In this document: positions 15,631 through 24,461 of the stretch, piece after piece
Layout: each line of letters starts with the position of its first letter
How positions within the stretch are numbered: position 1 is the first letter of the stretch
Assembly (NCBI GenBank): GCA_963712065.1
Contig: CAVQGM010000001.1
Span: forward strand, 310,001 to 374,000
Length of the DNA stretch: 64,000 nucleotides
Direction of reading: 5' to 3'
Origin: CAVQGM01 sp963712065
Lineage (GTDB): Bacteria; Actinomycetota; Acidimicrobiia; Acidimicrobiales; Acidimicrobilacustridaceae
The notes under the pieces: generated by a model
The model's input: the letters and a program-made list of their open reading frames with translations, nothing else
Database searches by the model: none
What the model was told of the DNA's origin: nothing
Program-made: the position numbers and the translations under genes

Positions 15631-16047
15631 TCAGACCGATCCCTGAGGGACCACCCACTCGTGCGCCGCACCGCCAACAGCGGCGATCCGCTCGAAGTCA
15701 GCGTCGTAGTGCAACACGACGAGGTTCGCCTTCAGCGCTGCGGCCGAGATGATCAGATCCGGGATCGGAACGCGGTGCTGGCCAAGTCGAGCGAGTTCGT
15801 GTTGCAGCTCGACCGCGGCGGCCATCACCTCCGGTGTGATCGGCGCGGCGTCGAGACTCCTGCGTTCATCGAGGATCTCCTCGTAATCGCCGAGGTTCCG
15901 GCTGCTGTAGAGCACTTCGAGGTCGACGATGGCGCAGGTCGCAATGTCGCCATCCTCGAGCAATGGGCGAAGCCGCTCGTTGACCGCCGGCACCGGGAAT
16001 CGAGCGAGAGCGCTCTTGTCGGCCAGGTAGCGCGCGCTCAGCGCCAC
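15631..16047 (-). CDS. vapC: PIN-domain ribonuclease toxin VapC
   Basis: A 138-residue PIN-domain protein. Acidic catalytic residues are visible as the Asp in RYLADKSAL, the Glu in IVDLEVLYS, the Asp in IPDLIISAAAL and the Asp in LHYDADFERIA. VapC toxins cleave tRNA or rRNA when freed from their antitoxin. It starts inside the vapB gene (10-nt overlap), the usual antitoxin-first arrangement, which keeps the toxin stoichiometric. Confidence 0.92.
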   Translation of the reverse strand: MALSARYLADKSALARFPVPAVNERLRPLLEDGDIATCAIVDLEVLYSSRNLGDYEEILDERRSLDAAPITPEVMAAAVELQHELARLGQHRVPIPDLIISAAALKANLVVLHYDADFERIAAVGGAAHEWVVPQGSV

Positions 16048-16244
16048 GCGCCCGCCATCACCTCGGGCTCATCGAGATCGAGATCGCGCATCGTGCTCAG
16101 TCGCTCGGCGTGCCGGCGACGACGGGCAGCCAACACAACCTCCTCGAGCGATCGATTCACCGCCTCCTTCATCGTCGACGCGCCGAGGACCTCGGTCGCC
16201 TCGTCGAGGAGCTCATCGTCGATGTCCACCAGTCGCTTGCTCAT
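16038..16244 (-). CDS. vapB: VapB-type antitoxin
   Basis: A 68-residue protein beginning MSKRLVDIDDELLDEATEVLG, the ribbon-helix-helix start of DUF2191/VapB antitoxins, followed by TMKEAVNRSLEEVV and a basic helix AARRRRHAERL; the C-terminal part (DLDLDEPEVMAGAWR) should occupy the VapC active site. It overlaps vapC by 10 nt. The RHH dimer probably autoregulates the promoter just upstream. Confidence 0.92.
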   Translation of the reverse strand: MSKRLVDIDDELLDEATEVLGASTMKEAVNRSLEEVVLAARRRRHAERLSTMRDLDLDEPEVMAGAWR

Positions 16245-16262
16245 GGAAGAAGTATATACAAG
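16245..16262 (-). promoter_or_regulatory. vapBC promoter with AT-rich palindrome
   Basis: TATACT (16256-16251, minus strand), a near-consensus -10 box, lies 6 nt from the vapB ATG. It falls within AT-rich gtatatac (16252-16259), a short palindrome suited to a VapB operator. Confidence 0.55.
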
Positions 16263-16354
16263 TCCATGTGCCGGGATATACGTCACCGACCGCCGGCGAG
16301 GAGGGGCGAATCTCGGGTGGCCCGTTCCCATCACCTCCGTGGTACAGAGAGTCC

Positions 16355-16924
16355 ATGGTGATCGAGGTCCGGCCGGCCACGGTGTTCGAGGACGTCTGCA
16401 CCATGGTCGGTCCGAAGCGGCCGGACGCGAACGTGTGCTGGTGCTTGAGCTACCGGATCCCGTCCAAGGAGAACCGGTCGCTGGTCGGCCCGGCCCGCGG
16501 CGAGCGGATGCGGGAACTGGCGGCGCAGGGTCCACCTGGCGTGCTGGCCTACGACGGCGAGGACGTCGTGGGGTGGGCGGCCGTCGCCCCGCGCGCCGCC
16601 ACGACCTTCGCCCGCAATCGGAAGATCCCCCACGTGGACGACCTCGACGTGTGGTCGGTGTGGTGCATCCGGGTCCGCCCCGGTCACCGACGCTCGGGGA
16701 TATCACACCACCTGCTGCGCGGCGCGGTCGACTTCGCCCGCGCCAGCGGGGCGCCGGCGGTCGAGGGCTACCCAGTCGACAACCGGGGGGAGAAGGTGGA
16801 CCTCACGATGGCCTACGTCGGCACGCGGGCGCTGTTCGAGCAGGCGGGCTTCGTGAAGGCCGCCGACACCGACTCGGTGCTCGACGGCTACCCGCGCGTG
16901 CTCATGCGCCTCTCCCTGCCCTGA
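16355..16924 (+). CDS. GNAT family N-acetyltransferase
   Basis: A 189-residue GCN5-related acetyltransferase. The acetyl-CoA pyrophosphate loop is recognisable in IRVRPGHRRSGISHHLLRGAVDFA (R/QxxGxG/A type, residues about 108-131), following the VWSVWCIRV beta-4 strand, and AYVGTRALFEQAGFVKA is the C-terminal motif B. The N-terminal CWCLSYRIP cysteines are seen in several actinobacterial GNATs. The ATG at 16355 is preferred because the longer frame reads upstream intergenic sequence. Substrate unknown. Confidence 0.85.
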   Translation: MVIEVRPATVFEDVCTMVGPKRPDANVCWCLSYRIPSKENRSLVGPARGERMRELAAQGPPGVLAYDGEDVVGWAAVAPRAATTFARNRKIPHVDDLDVWSVWCIRVRPGHRRSGISHHLLRGAVDFARASGAPAVEGYPVDNRGEKVDLTMAYVGTRALFEQAGFVKAADTDSVLDGYPRVLMRLSLP

Positions 16925-17255
16925 TCACCCCTGTGCCCGAACGCCGGGGGTAGGCGCTTCCGGCACTGCACCCCGGCAGGTGTTCGGGGCTGCTGGGGAA
17001 GGCGACCGCGACCACGCCGCGCTCGCCGGCCGCTCGGACTGAGAACGGGCTCCGCGTCAGCGAGGCGTGCGCGACCAGCGTCGAGGACCCGGGCTTCGAG
17101 CGAGGCCACCGCACGGGTCACCGACGCGGTGGCGTCGAACCGGTCGTCCCGGTCGGCCGCCTCATGGGCGCTCGACCCCACCGCGGCGGAGGTGTCACCT
17201 GTCGCCGGGTCGGAGTCACCGGAACGGACCGCTCGAACGGTGCCTGGCTCGGAGG
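16925..17255. other. 331-bp intergenic region between convergent genes
   Basis: No gene is supported. A minus-strand frame stays open across most of it and has a coding-like stretch (FDATASVTRAVASLEARVLDAGRARLADAEP, about 17055-17150) without a convincing start, which may be decayed coding sequence. The left end holds an imperfect inverted repeat. Confidence 0.5.
16936..16988. terminator. Imperfect hairpin after the GNAT gene
   Basis: Arms cccgaacgccgggg (16936-16949) and ccccggc + aggt bulge + gttcggg (16971-16988) pair over 14 bp around a 21-nt loop. Candidate terminator between convergent genes, or a small structured RNA. Confidence 0.45.
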
Positions 17256-18365
17256 CTAGAACGCCGCCTCGAGCACCCGGCGGGCGTCGTCCTCGCTCAC
17301 CGGGCGGGGGTTGGCCTGCACGTTCCCGTTGCTCTGCGACAGGCGGGCGACCACGTCGAGGTCGTCCTCGTCGACGCCGCACGCCGACAGGCGGGTGGGC
17401 AGGCCGAGCCGGGCGACGAGGGCCTCGACGGCGCCGGCCGGGTCGTCGGGGGCGCCGATGGCCACGCCGATGCGGTCCACCGCGTCGGGCACCGCCTCGG
17501 CGTTGTAGCGGATGGCGTGCGGCAGGATCACCGCGTTGGCCAGCCCGTGGGGGATGCCGGTGCGGCCGCCGACGAGCTGGCTGAGGCCGTGGTGGATGCC
17601 CATGCGGCCGTTCTGCAGGCAGCGCCCGCCCAGCACGGCGCCTTCGAACATGCGGGTGCGGGCGTCGAGGTCGCCGGGTTGGTCGACGACGCGCGGGAGG
17701 GCGTCGACGATGCGGCCGGCGCCGGCGAGGGCGACGGCCTCGGCCTCGGGCGTGGTGGCGATCGACCACACGACCTCGACGCAGTGGGCCAGGGCGTTCA
17801 TGCCGGTCTCGGCGCTCACCGTGGCGGGCGTGGCGAGGGTGAGCTCGGGGTCGTAGATCGCCGCGATCGGGGCGCAGGTCGGTCCCCCGCCGCCGCCCTT
17901 CTGGCGGGTGTGGGGGTCGGTCATGCCGAAGAACGGGGTGAGCTCGGCGCCCGAGTAGGTGGTGGGCACGGCGACGTGGGGCAGGGCGGGGCGATCGGCC
18001 CACACCGAGCCGGGCGTGCCGGCCTCCTGCTCGACGAAGAAGTTGACCGCCTTGCCGGCGTCGGCGCACGAGCCACCACCGAACGACACGATGCCGTCGA
18101 CGGCGTCACGGCGGGCCTGGAGGACGGCGGCCTGCACCACGTCCGCCGGGACGTGCGACCGGACCTCGGCGAAGGTCGACGCCAGCGCCGCCCCGAGGGC
18201 GCGCACCAGACCCTGGCCCTCGTCGCTGGCCGCACGCCCCTCGGTGGTGACGAGCAGCACGCGACGCAGGCCGAGGGCACGAACGACCTCGGTGATGCGG
18301 CGGACGGAGCCGGCGCCGAAGGTGATCTGCTGGGCGAAGCCGGTGTGCACCCACTCGTCGGCCAC
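17256..18365 (-). CDS. Iron-containing alcohol dehydrogenase, maleylacetate reductase-like
   Basis: A 369-residue Fe-ADH. The NAD(P) loop is GIVSFGGGSCADAGKAV (near residues 92-108), followed by VAVPTTYSGAELTPFFGMTD and the family region MNALAHCVE. The His in IHHGLSQ and in GIPHGLANAVILPHAI would be ligands. The pattern resembles maleylacetate reductases, which reduce maleylacetate to 3-oxoadipate in chloro- or hydroxyquinol catabolism. No hydroxyquinol dioxygenase neighbours it, so the substrate is inferred. Only 1 nt separates it from the upstream PIG-L gene. Confidence 0.82.
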   Translation of the reverse strand: MADEWVHTGFAQQITFGAGSVRRITEVVRALGLRRVLLVTTEGRAASDEGQGLVRALGAALASTFAEVRSHVPADVVQAAVLQARRDAVDGIVSFGGGSCADAGKAVNFFVEQEAGTPGSVWADRPALPHVAVPTTYSGAELTPFFGMTDPHTRQKGGGGGPTCAPIAAIYDPELTLATPATVSAETGMNALAHCVEVVWSIATTPEAEAVALAGAGRIVDALPRVVDQPGDLDARTRMFEGAVLGGRCLQNGRMGIHHGLSQLVGGRTGIPHGLANAVILPHAIRYNAEAVPDAVDRIGVAIGAPDDPAGAVEALVARLGLPTRLSACGVDEDDLDVVARLSQSNGNVQANPRPVSEDDARRVLEAAF

Positions 18366-18366
18366 G

Positions 18367-19197
18367 TCAGCCCGCCCCGGTGAGCAGGTCGGGAGCGAAG
18401 GGTGCTCCCTCGGCGCGGGTGGTGCCCGGCTCGATGAACCACTCGGTGCCGAAGGCGCGGGCGAAGGCCTCGGGGGGCATCTTCAGGAAGAAGGTCTCGG
18501 GCCCGATCTGGCTGGCGTGGGCCTCCATCGCCCGGCGCTTCTGGTCGACGAACGCCGACACGTCGACGGCGTGGGTGATGATCGCCTCGGGCGAGCCGAA
18601 GGTGTCCTCCTGGGCGGCGGCCTCCTGGGAGCCCACCTCCTCGGCCTCGCCCGCCTCGAACTCCTCCCGCACTTCGGGTGGAACCTCGGCCATCATGCGA
18701 CGGATGGCGTCGCGGTTCATCGTCGACTCGTACACGCGGGTGACGCCGGCGAGCTCGGCGGCGCGGTGGCCGACCCGGTGCACCTGGATGTGGTCGGGGT
18801 GGCCGTAGCCGCCGTGGTCGTCGTAGACCGTGAGCACGTCGGCGTCGACGTCGCGGAGGATGGCGGCCAGCCGCTCGGCCGCCTCGTCGACGTCGGCCTG
18901 CCAGAAGCAGGCGGGGTCGTCGTTGGTCGGCTCACCCATCATCCCCGAGTCCACGTAGCCGAGGAAGTCGACGCGGTCGGCACCGAGGATCTCGGCGGAG
19001 CGGTGGGTCTCGAACACCCGCCGCTGCCAGAGGGCCTCGCCTGCGTCGAGCACGCCGGGCTGTGGCTCGCCGTGCTCGCCCCGGGTGCCGACGACGAGCA
19101 CCACGCGATGGCCCTCGGCGGCGGCCTTGGCCATCACGCCGGCGGTGGCGATGCTCTCGTCGTCGGGGTGGGCGTGGAAGCAGACGAGGGTGGCCAT
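18367..19197 (-). CDS. PIG-L family N-acetyl-sugar deacetylase (MshB/Mca-like)
   Basis: A 276-residue zinc deacetylase. AHPDDES (residues 9-15) supplies two ligands and the base, and GYGHPDHIQVHRVG (near residue 130) the remaining His ligand. In actinobacteria, MshB makes and Mca uses mycothiol; the length and motifs suit either, so the exact reaction is left open. It shares a transcript with the Fe-ADH. The start is supported by a -10 box 7 nt upstream. Confidence 0.85.
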   Translation of the reverse strand: MATLVCFHAHPDDESIATAGVMAKAAAEGHRVVLVVGTRGEHGEPQPGVLDAGEALWQRRVFETHRSAEILGADRVDFLGYVDSGMMGEPTNDDPACFWQADVDEAAERLAAILRDVDADVLTVYDDHGGYGHPDHIQVHRVGHRAAELAGVTRVYESTMNRDAIRRMMAEVPPEVREEFEAGEAEEVGSQEAAAQEDTFGSPEAIITHAVDVSAFVDQKRRAMEAHASQIGPETFFLKMPPEAFARAFGTEWFIEPGTTRAEGAPFAPDLLTGAG

Positions 19198-19210
19198 CGG
19201 CGGCAGCCTA
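19198..19210 (-). promoter_or_regulatory. Putative leaderless promoter of the PIG-L deacetylase
   Basis: Minus-strand TAGGCT (19210-19205), 7 nt before the ATG at 19197, no Shine-Dalgarno. Confidence 0.5.
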
Positions 19211-19249
19211 TTGGCGGCCGCTCGATCGGCGTCGCCGATCTGGACGGTC

Positions 19250-20395
19250 CTAGGCGACGGCGCCGGTCTCGCGCAGCTTGGCGATGCGGTCGGAGGCGAA
19301 GCCCCAGTCGGCCAGCACCTCGTCGGTGTGCTGGCCGGGGAACGACGGGGGCCGCTGGATCTCGGGCTCGGTGCGCGAGAAGCGGGGGGCCGGGGCCGGC
19401 TGCACGACGCCGTTGCGCTCGACGAAGGTGCCGCGGTGCACGTTGTGGGGGTGCTCGGGCGCCTCGGTGAGCGAGAGCACGGGAGCGACGCAGGCGTCGG
19501 TGCCGTCGAAGATCTCGGCCCACTCGTCGCGGGTCCTGGTGCGGAAGATGGCGGCGAAGCGCTCCTTCAGCGCCGGCCACTGCGCCTTGTCGTGCTGGCG
19601 GGGCATCGACGGGTCGTCGGTGAGGCCGAGCTTGTCGAGCAGGGCGGCGTAGAACTGCGGTTCGAGCGAGCCCACCGAGACGTACTTGCCGTCGGCGGTC
19701 CCGTACACCTCGTAGAAGTAGGCGCCGGTGTCGAGCAGGTTCGTGCCCCGCTCGTCGGCCCACACGCCCATGGCCCGGAAGGCGTGGAACATGGTCATGA
19801 GCACGGCGGCGCCGTCGACCATGGCGGCGTCCACGACCTGGCCCTGGCCCGACCGACCCGACTCGACGAGGGCGCAGGCCACACCGAAGGCGAGCAGCAT
19901 GCCGCCGCCCCCGAAGTCCCCCACGAGGTTGAGCGGCGGCAGCGGGGCCTGACCGGCCCGGCCGATCGGCTCGAGGGCGCCGGCGAGGGCGATGTAGTTG
20001 ATGTCGTGGCCGGCCATCTGGGCGTAGGGCCCGTCCTGGCCCCAGCCGGTCATGCGGCCGAACACGAGCTTCGGGTTGCGCTCGAGGCACACGTCGGGGC
20101 CGAAGCCGAGCCGCTCGGCCACGCCGGGGCGGAAGCCCTCGACGAGGGCGTCGGCCTTCTCGACCAGCGCGAGCAGGGTCTCGATGCCGTCGGGGTGCTT
20201 GAGGTCGAGGGCGACCGAACGCCGACCCCGGTTCAACACGTCGGCCGGTGGGCTGGCCGGGTCGCCGCCCATGGCGTGCTGGGCCCGGTCGACGCGGATC
20301 ACGTCGGCGCCCATGTCGGCGAGCATCATGGCGGCGAACGGGCCGGGCCCGATGCCGGCGATCTCGATGATCTTCACGCCCGAGAGCGGTCCCAT
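19250..20395 (-). CDS. mcr: Alpha-methylacyl-CoA racemase (CoA-transferase family III)
   Basis: A 381-residue family III protein: MGPLSGVKIIEIAGIGPGPFAAMMLADMGADVIRVDR is the CoA-binding start, GHDINYIALAG contains the catalytic His, and NLVGDFGGGG the catalytic Asp that identify racemases rather than CoA transferases. It interconverts (2R)- and (2S)-methylacyl-CoA, needed for beta-oxidation of branched or sterol side chains. A GGAGGAAG Shine-Dalgarno precedes the ATG. The beta-oxidation genes at 48.9 and 56.5 kb fit the same metabolism. Confidence 0.93.
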   Translation of the reverse strand: MGPLSGVKIIEIAGIGPGPFAAMMLADMGADVIRVDRAQHAMGGDPASPPADVLNRGRRSVALDLKHPDGIETLLALVEKADALVEGFRPGVAERLGFGPDVCLERNPKLVFGRMTGWGQDGPYAQMAGHDINYIALAGALEPIGRAGQAPLPPLNLVGDFGGGGMLLAFGVACALVESGRSGQGQVVDAAMVDGAAVLMTMFHAFRAMGVWADERGTNLLDTGAYFYEVYGTADGKYVSVGSLEPQFYAALLDKLGLTDDPSMPRQHDKAQWPALKERFAAIFRTRTRDEWAEIFDGTDACVAPVLSLTEAPEHPHNVHRGTFVERNGVVQPAPAPRFSRTEPEIQRPPSFPGQHTDEVLADWGFASDRIAKLRETGAVA

Positions 20396-20447
20396 CGGTG
20401 GCTTCCTCCGTGTGGTGCCGGCGGCCGTCGGCCGGCGGCGGGTGTGG

Positions 20448-21335
20448 TCAGGCGGACGTGGCGGCCCGCGAGGCGAGGGCGGTGACGGCCTCGACGATGC
20501 GGGCCCAGAAGTAGGGCGGCAGGTCGTGGCCCATGCCCTCGAGGATCAGCAGCTCGGAGCCCCGCAGGCACTCGGCGGTGCGCTCCCCGCCGCTCACCGT
20601 CACCAGCGGGTCCTCCGAGCCGTGGATGACGAGCGCGGGCACGTCGAGCTCGCGCAGCGCGTCGCTGCGACTGCCCGAGGCCATGGCCGCGATCAACTGG
20701 TGGGCGCCGCCCGGCGGGTAGTAGCAGCGGTCGAACGCCTCGGTGTGACGCTCGCGGGCGCGGTCCTCGTCGAAGTGCTCGGGGCTGCCGATGAGGCGGG
20801 TGCCCTCGACGCTGTGCTCGATGAACGCCTCCCGCTCGGCCGGGGCCCGGTCGAGCAGCGTGCCGACCACCTCGGGCCGGGGCTCACCGACGTCGGGGTC
20901 GCCGGTGGTCGACATGATCGACGTGAGCGACCACACCCGCTCGGGGTGCTGGATCGCCATCGTCTGCACGATCATCCCGCCCATCGACATGCCCGCCAGG
21001 TGGGCCCGCTCGATGCCCAGCGCGTCGAGCAGGCCCCACGCGTCGTCGGCCATGTCCGACAGCAGGTAGGGCGGGTCGATCGGGTGCCCGCTCATCGCCG
21101 CGGTGATGGTGGCGATCACGTCGAGGTCGCCCACGTCGACCTTGGTCGACCGGCCGACGTCACGGTTGTCGAACCGGATGACCGAGAACCCGCGGTCGAC
21201 GAACGCCTCGCACAGGTCGGTCGGGAAGGCGTTCATCTGGGCACCCAGGCCCGAGACGAGCAGCAGGGTGGGATCGTCGGGGTCACCGAAGCGCTCGTAC
21301 TCCAGCTCGATCCCGTTGGTGGCGGCGCGCGGCAT
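20448..21335 (-). CDS. Alpha/beta hydrolase
   Basis: A 295-residue alpha/beta hydrolase. LLVSGLGAQMNAF is the oxyanion loop, GMSMGG (near residue 116) the nucleophile elbow, HGSEDPLV holds the acid, and GMGHDLPPYFW the catalytic His. The FDNRDVGRST segment is typical of esterases/lactonases annotated near polyketide or lipid genes. Substrate unknown. It lies 52 nt upstream of mcr on the same strand, probably its own transcript start. Confidence 0.88.
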   Translation of the reverse strand: MPRAATNGIELEYERFGDPDDPTLLLVSGLGAQMNAFPTDLCEAFVDRGFSVIRFDNRDVGRSTKVDVGDLDVIATITAAMSGHPIDPPYLLSDMADDAWGLLDALGIERAHLAGMSMGGMIVQTMAIQHPERVWSLTSIMSTTGDPDVGEPRPEVVGTLLDRAPAEREAFIEHSVEGTRLIGSPEHFDEDRARERHTEAFDRCYYPPGGAHQLIAAMASGSRSDALRELDVPALVIHGSEDPLVTVSGGERTAECLRGSELLILEGMGHDLPPYFWARIVEAVTALASRAATSA

Positions 21336-21347
21336 CTGCCAATCCTA
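21336..21347 (-). promoter_or_regulatory. Putative leaderless promoter of the alpha/beta hydrolase
   Basis: Minus-strand TAGGAT (21347-21342), 6 nt before the ATG at 21335. Confidence 0.5.
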
Positions 21348-21389
21348 TGTCGGCCCGCGACCGTCGATTCCCGGTACCGTGCCCGCTCG

Positions 21390-21830
21390 ATGGGGACCGA
21401 ACCCGTGGTGCGCGACAAGCGCTTCGACGAGCTCACGCCGGGCGAGCTGTACGAGATCCTCCGCCTGCGGGTCGACGTGTTCGTGGTCGAGCAGGCCTGT
21501 GCCTTCGGCGACCTCGACGGGCGCGACACCGAGCCGACGGCCCGCCACCTGTGGCTCGACGAGGACGGCCGGGTCGTCGCCTACGCCCGCATCCTCGACG
21601 GTGTCGACGGGACCACCCACATCGGCCGGATCGTCACGCCGCTCGACCGGCGCGACGCGGGCTACGGCGCGCGCATCTTCCGCGAGGCCCTCGCCCGGAC
21701 GACCGGGCCGGTGACGATCGGCGCCCAGTCGCGCCTGCACGACTGGTACGCCCACTTCGGGTTCGCGGTGTGCGGCGACGAGTACGTCGAGGACGACATC
21801 CCCCACCTCCCCATGCGGCTCGACCGATGA
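21390..21830 (+). CDS. elaA: ElaA-like GNAT acetyltransferase
   Basis: A 146-residue GNAT of the ElaA type: FDELTPGELYEILRLRVDVFVVEQACAFGDLDGRDTEPTARHLWL is the diagnostic N-terminal half, then IGRIVTPLDRRDAGYGARI (acetyl-CoA loop) and HFGFAVCGDEYVEDDIPHLPM. ElaA function is uncertain; its acetyl acceptor is not established. It is the first gene of a coupled elaA-galT-galK unit (ATGA overlap with galT). A TACCGT box lies 9 nt upstream of the ATG. Confidence 0.88.
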   Translation: MGTEPVVRDKRFDELTPGELYEILRLRVDVFVVEQACAFGDLDGRDTEPTARHLWLDEDGRVVAYARILDGVDGTTHIGRIVTPLDRRDAGYGARIFREALARTTGPVTIGAQSRLHDWYAHFGFAVCGDEYVEDDIPHLPMRLDR

Positions 21831-22735
21831 GCGGCCCCTTGGGCGACGCGCCCCCCGACGAGCCCGACGGGCGCCGCTACCGGGTCGACCCGCTCACCGG
21901 CGACCTCGTCTACGTCGTCGCCGAGCGCCAGGCCCGACCCAACCTGCCGGCCACCGGCTGCCCCTTCTGCCCCGGTGGGCTCGAGGCTCCGGGCCACTAC
22001 GACGTGTTCTCGTTCGTCAACCGGTGGCCCGCCTTCCCCGACGACCGCTGCGAGATGGTGCTCTACACGCCGAAGCACGACGCCGCCTTCTGGGAGCTGA
22101 GCCCCGCCGAGGCCCGCAAGGTCGTCGACCTGTGGGCGAACCGCACCGCCGAGCTCGGCGCCCGCGACGACATCGACTACGTGCTCGTGTTCGAGAACCG
22201 CGGCCCCGAGGTGGGTGCCACCATCGCCCACCCCCACGGCCAGATCTACGCCTTCGACCAGGTGCCGCCGCGGGCGAGGGTCGAGCTCGAGCGCGCCGAG
22301 CTCGACCGGTCCGGCCCCGACGCCTTCGGCGACGTGGCCGTGGGTGACCGGCTCGTGGCATCGGCGCCGGGCTGGCGGGCGTGGGTGCCGTGGGCGGCCA
22401 ACTGGCCCTTCGAGCTGCTGCTGGCCCCCGCCGACCCCGTGCCCGACCTGCCGAGCCTCTCCGACGGCGGGCGCGACGGGCTGGCGGTGCTGCTGCTCGA
22501 CGTGCTGGCCCGGCTCGACCGCCTCTTCGACGGGCCCATGCCCTACATGATGTGGTTCCACCAGCGGCCCACCGACGGCGGCGACTGGCCGACGGCCCGG
22601 CTGCACCTGCACATCGCCCCGCTGTACCGGTCGGCCGGCACCCAGCGCTACGTCGCCGCCGGCGAGCTCGGCAGCCACGTCTACTTCAACCCGGTCGACC
22701 CGGCCGACGCCGCCGCCCGGCTGCGCGAGGCCTAG
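21827..22735 (+). CDS. galT: Galactose-1-phosphate uridylyltransferase
   Basis: It exchanges UMP between UDP-glucose and galactose 1-phosphate in the Leloir pathway. The 302-residue protein has GCPFCPGG (zinc cysteines, near residue 42), IAHPHGQIYAF (the HxHxQ-type nucleotidylated active-site His, near residue 132) and ARLHLHIAPLYRS (C-terminal His triad). It is shorter than E. coli GalT (348 residues) but close to actinobacterial forms. It overlaps elaA by ATGA and is 2 nt from galK. Confidence 0.92.
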   Translation: MSGPLGDAPPDEPDGRRYRVDPLTGDLVYVVAERQARPNLPATGCPFCPGGLEAPGHYDVFSFVNRWPAFPDDRCEMVLYTPKHDAAFWELSPAEARKVVDLWANRTAELGARDDIDYVLVFENRGPEVGATIAHPHGQIYAFDQVPPRARVELERAELDRSGPDAFGDVAVGDRLVASAPGWRAWVPWAANWPFELLLAPADPVPDLPSLSDGGRDGLAVLLLDVLARLDRLFDGPMPYMMWFHQRPTDGGDWPTARLHLHIAPLYRSAGTQRYVAAGELGSHVYFNPVDPADAAARLREA

Positions 22736-22737
22736 CC

Positions 22738-23745
22738 GTGGCGAGCCCCACCGTGCGCGCCTACGCGCCGGGCCGTGTCAACCTCATCGGCGACCACACC
22801 GACTACGCCGGCGGCCTGGCCCTGCCCATGGCCATCGACCGCGGCACCACCGTCGAGGGCACGCTCGGCGGCGACGCGGTGGTGCTCGCCTCCGGCGCCG
22901 AGAGCGAGCCCGCCCACGTCCCCCTCGACGTGGCCGACCCGGCGGCCGTCGCGCCGTCGTGGGCCCGCTACGTCGCCGGGGTGGTGGCCGAGCTGCGGCC
23001 GCGGCTCGGTCTCACGGGGCGAGTGTCGACGACGCTGCCCATCGGCGGCGGCCTGTCGTCCAGCGCGGCGCTGGAGGTGGCCGTGGCCCTGGCCCTCGGC
23101 TTCGTCGGCGAGCCGACCGAGCTGGCCGCCCTGTGCCAGCGGGCCGAGCACCGGTCGTCGGGGGTGCCGTCGGGGATCATGGACCAGCTCGCCTCGGCTG
23201 CCGGCGAGGACGGCATGGCCATGCTCATCGACTTCACGTCGCTCGAGATCACCTGGGTGCCGGTGCCCGACGACGCCGCCGTCGTGGTCATCGACTCGGG
23301 CCAGAGCCGCGAGCTGGCCGGCTCGGCCTACGGCCGGCGCCGCGACGAGGTCGAGCGGGCGTCCGACGTGGTCGGCCTGCTGCGGGGGGTGCCCCTCGCC
23401 GAGCTCGACCGCATCGGGAGCTCGGTCGTGCGGCGGCGGGCCCGACACGTGCTCACCGAGAACGAGCGGGTGCGGTCGTTCGCCGACGCACTGTCGGCCG
23501 GCGACCTCGCCGGCGCCGGCAGGCTGATGGTCGAGAGCCACGAGAGCCTCCGCGACGACTTCGAGGTGTCGACCCACGTGCTCGACGCCCTGGTCGAGCG
23601 GCTGGTCGTCACCCCGGGGGTGTACGGGGCTCGGCTGACCGGGGCGGGGTTCGGCGGCTGCGTGGTGGCGCTCACCGAGCCGGGGGCGCTCGGCGACGAG
23701 GGCTGGACGGTGCGGGCCAGCGCCGGCGCCCGCCTGCTCGACTGA
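22738..23745 (+). CDS. galK: Galactokinase
   Basis: It phosphorylates galactose at C1. The 335-residue GHMP kinase has APGRVNLIGDHTDYAGG (family signature, residues 10-26), TLPIGGGLSSSAALEVA (ATP-binding motif 2) and GARLTGAGFGGCVVAL (motif 3). The GTG start is 2 nt after the galT stop. galE is not in this window. It converges with the BtuF-like gene, 5 nt apart. Confidence 0.95.
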   Translation: MASPTVRAYAPGRVNLIGDHTDYAGGLALPMAIDRGTTVEGTLGGDAVVLASGAESEPAHVPLDVADPAAVAPSWARYVAGVVAELRPRLGLTGRVSTTLPIGGGLSSSAALEVAVALALGFVGEPTELAALCQRAEHRSSGVPSGIMDQLASAAGEDGMAMLIDFTSLEITWVPVPDDAAVVVIDSGQSRELAGSAYGRRRDEVERASDVVGLLRGVPLAELDRIGSSVVRRRARHVLTENERVRSFADALSAGDLAGAGRLMVESHESLRDDFEVSTHVLDALVERLVVTPGVYGARLTGAGFGGCVVALTEPGALGDEGWTVRASAGARLLD

Positions 23746-23750
23746 GGCCG

Positions 23751-24437
23751 CTACGGCAGACCGGTGACCGCGGCCAGGGCGGCGTCGAGGCGGGTGAGGG
23801 CGGCCGGGGTGCGGGTCCCCCACCAGAACAGGTCCTGGCCGTCGACGAGCACCACCGGGGCCACGCCCTCGAGCTCGGCCCGGTGGCGCTCGCCGAACGG
23901 GTAGGGCTCCGACGGGGCGATCACCACGTCGGGGTCGGCGGCGGCCGCCTGCTCGAGGGTGACCTCGGGATACCGGACGTCGACCCCGGCGAACACGTTG
24001 GCGATGCCGAGGTGGGCCAGCACCGACGAGCCGTACGTGTCGGCGCCGAGGCTCATCCACGGACGCCGCCAGATCGGGACGAAGGCGCGGGCCCGCTCGG
24101 GTTGCGGCGGCGGCAGGTCGATGGGCTCGATGGAGACGCCGACGGCGTCGGCCAACGCCGCGAGCTGCGGGGGAACGTCGGCCACCGCCTCGATGCGGAT
24201 CACGTGCACGGCGAGGCCGGCGGCCACGAGGGCGTCGTGGTCCTCGCGGCGGTTCTCCTCGTCGTTCATCACCACGAGGTCGGGGGCCATGGCGACGACG
24301 GCGGTGAGGTCGGGGTCCTTGGTGCCACCCAACGCGGGCAGCGACGACTGCTCGCAGAACCGGGTGACGGCCACAGGGACGACGCCCCAGGCGAGCAGGG
24401 TCTCGGTGGCGGAGGGAACCAGGCTGACGACGCGCAC
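23751..24437 (-). CDS. Helical-backbone metal receptor (BtuF-like), no signal peptide
   Basis: A 228-residue BtuF/FepB-type fold: MRVVSLVPSATETLLAWG at the start is the classic cobalamin-binding-protein start but without any secretion signal or lipobox; APDLVVMNDEENRREDHDALVAAGL and DPDVVIAPSEPYPF complete the two lobes. Cytoplasmic forms like this are common in actinobacteria and have no ABC permease here, so transport is doubtful. Its role could be intracellular metal or corrinoid binding (inference). It follows the PH-domain gene by 24 nt on the same strand. Confidence 0.82.
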   Translation of the reverse strand: MRVVSLVPSATETLLAWGVVPVAVTRFCEQSSLPALGGTKDPDLTAVVAMAPDLVVMNDEENRREDHDALVAAGLAVHVIRIEAVADVPPQLAALADAVGVSIEPIDLPPPQPERARAFVPIWRRPWMSLGADTYGSSVLAHLGIANVFAGVDVRYPEVTLEQAAAADPDVVIAPSEPYPFGERHRAELEGVAPVVLVDGQDLFWWGTRTPAALTRLDAALAAVTGLP

Positions 24438-24461
24438 CGCGTCACCCGGACGATCCGGCGA

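Noticed and set aside
16888..17250. A small minus-strand gene in the gap before the Fe-ADH
   Set aside because: No start codon with a signal, it overlaps the GNAT end, and I recognise no motif; kept only as a note on the gap.
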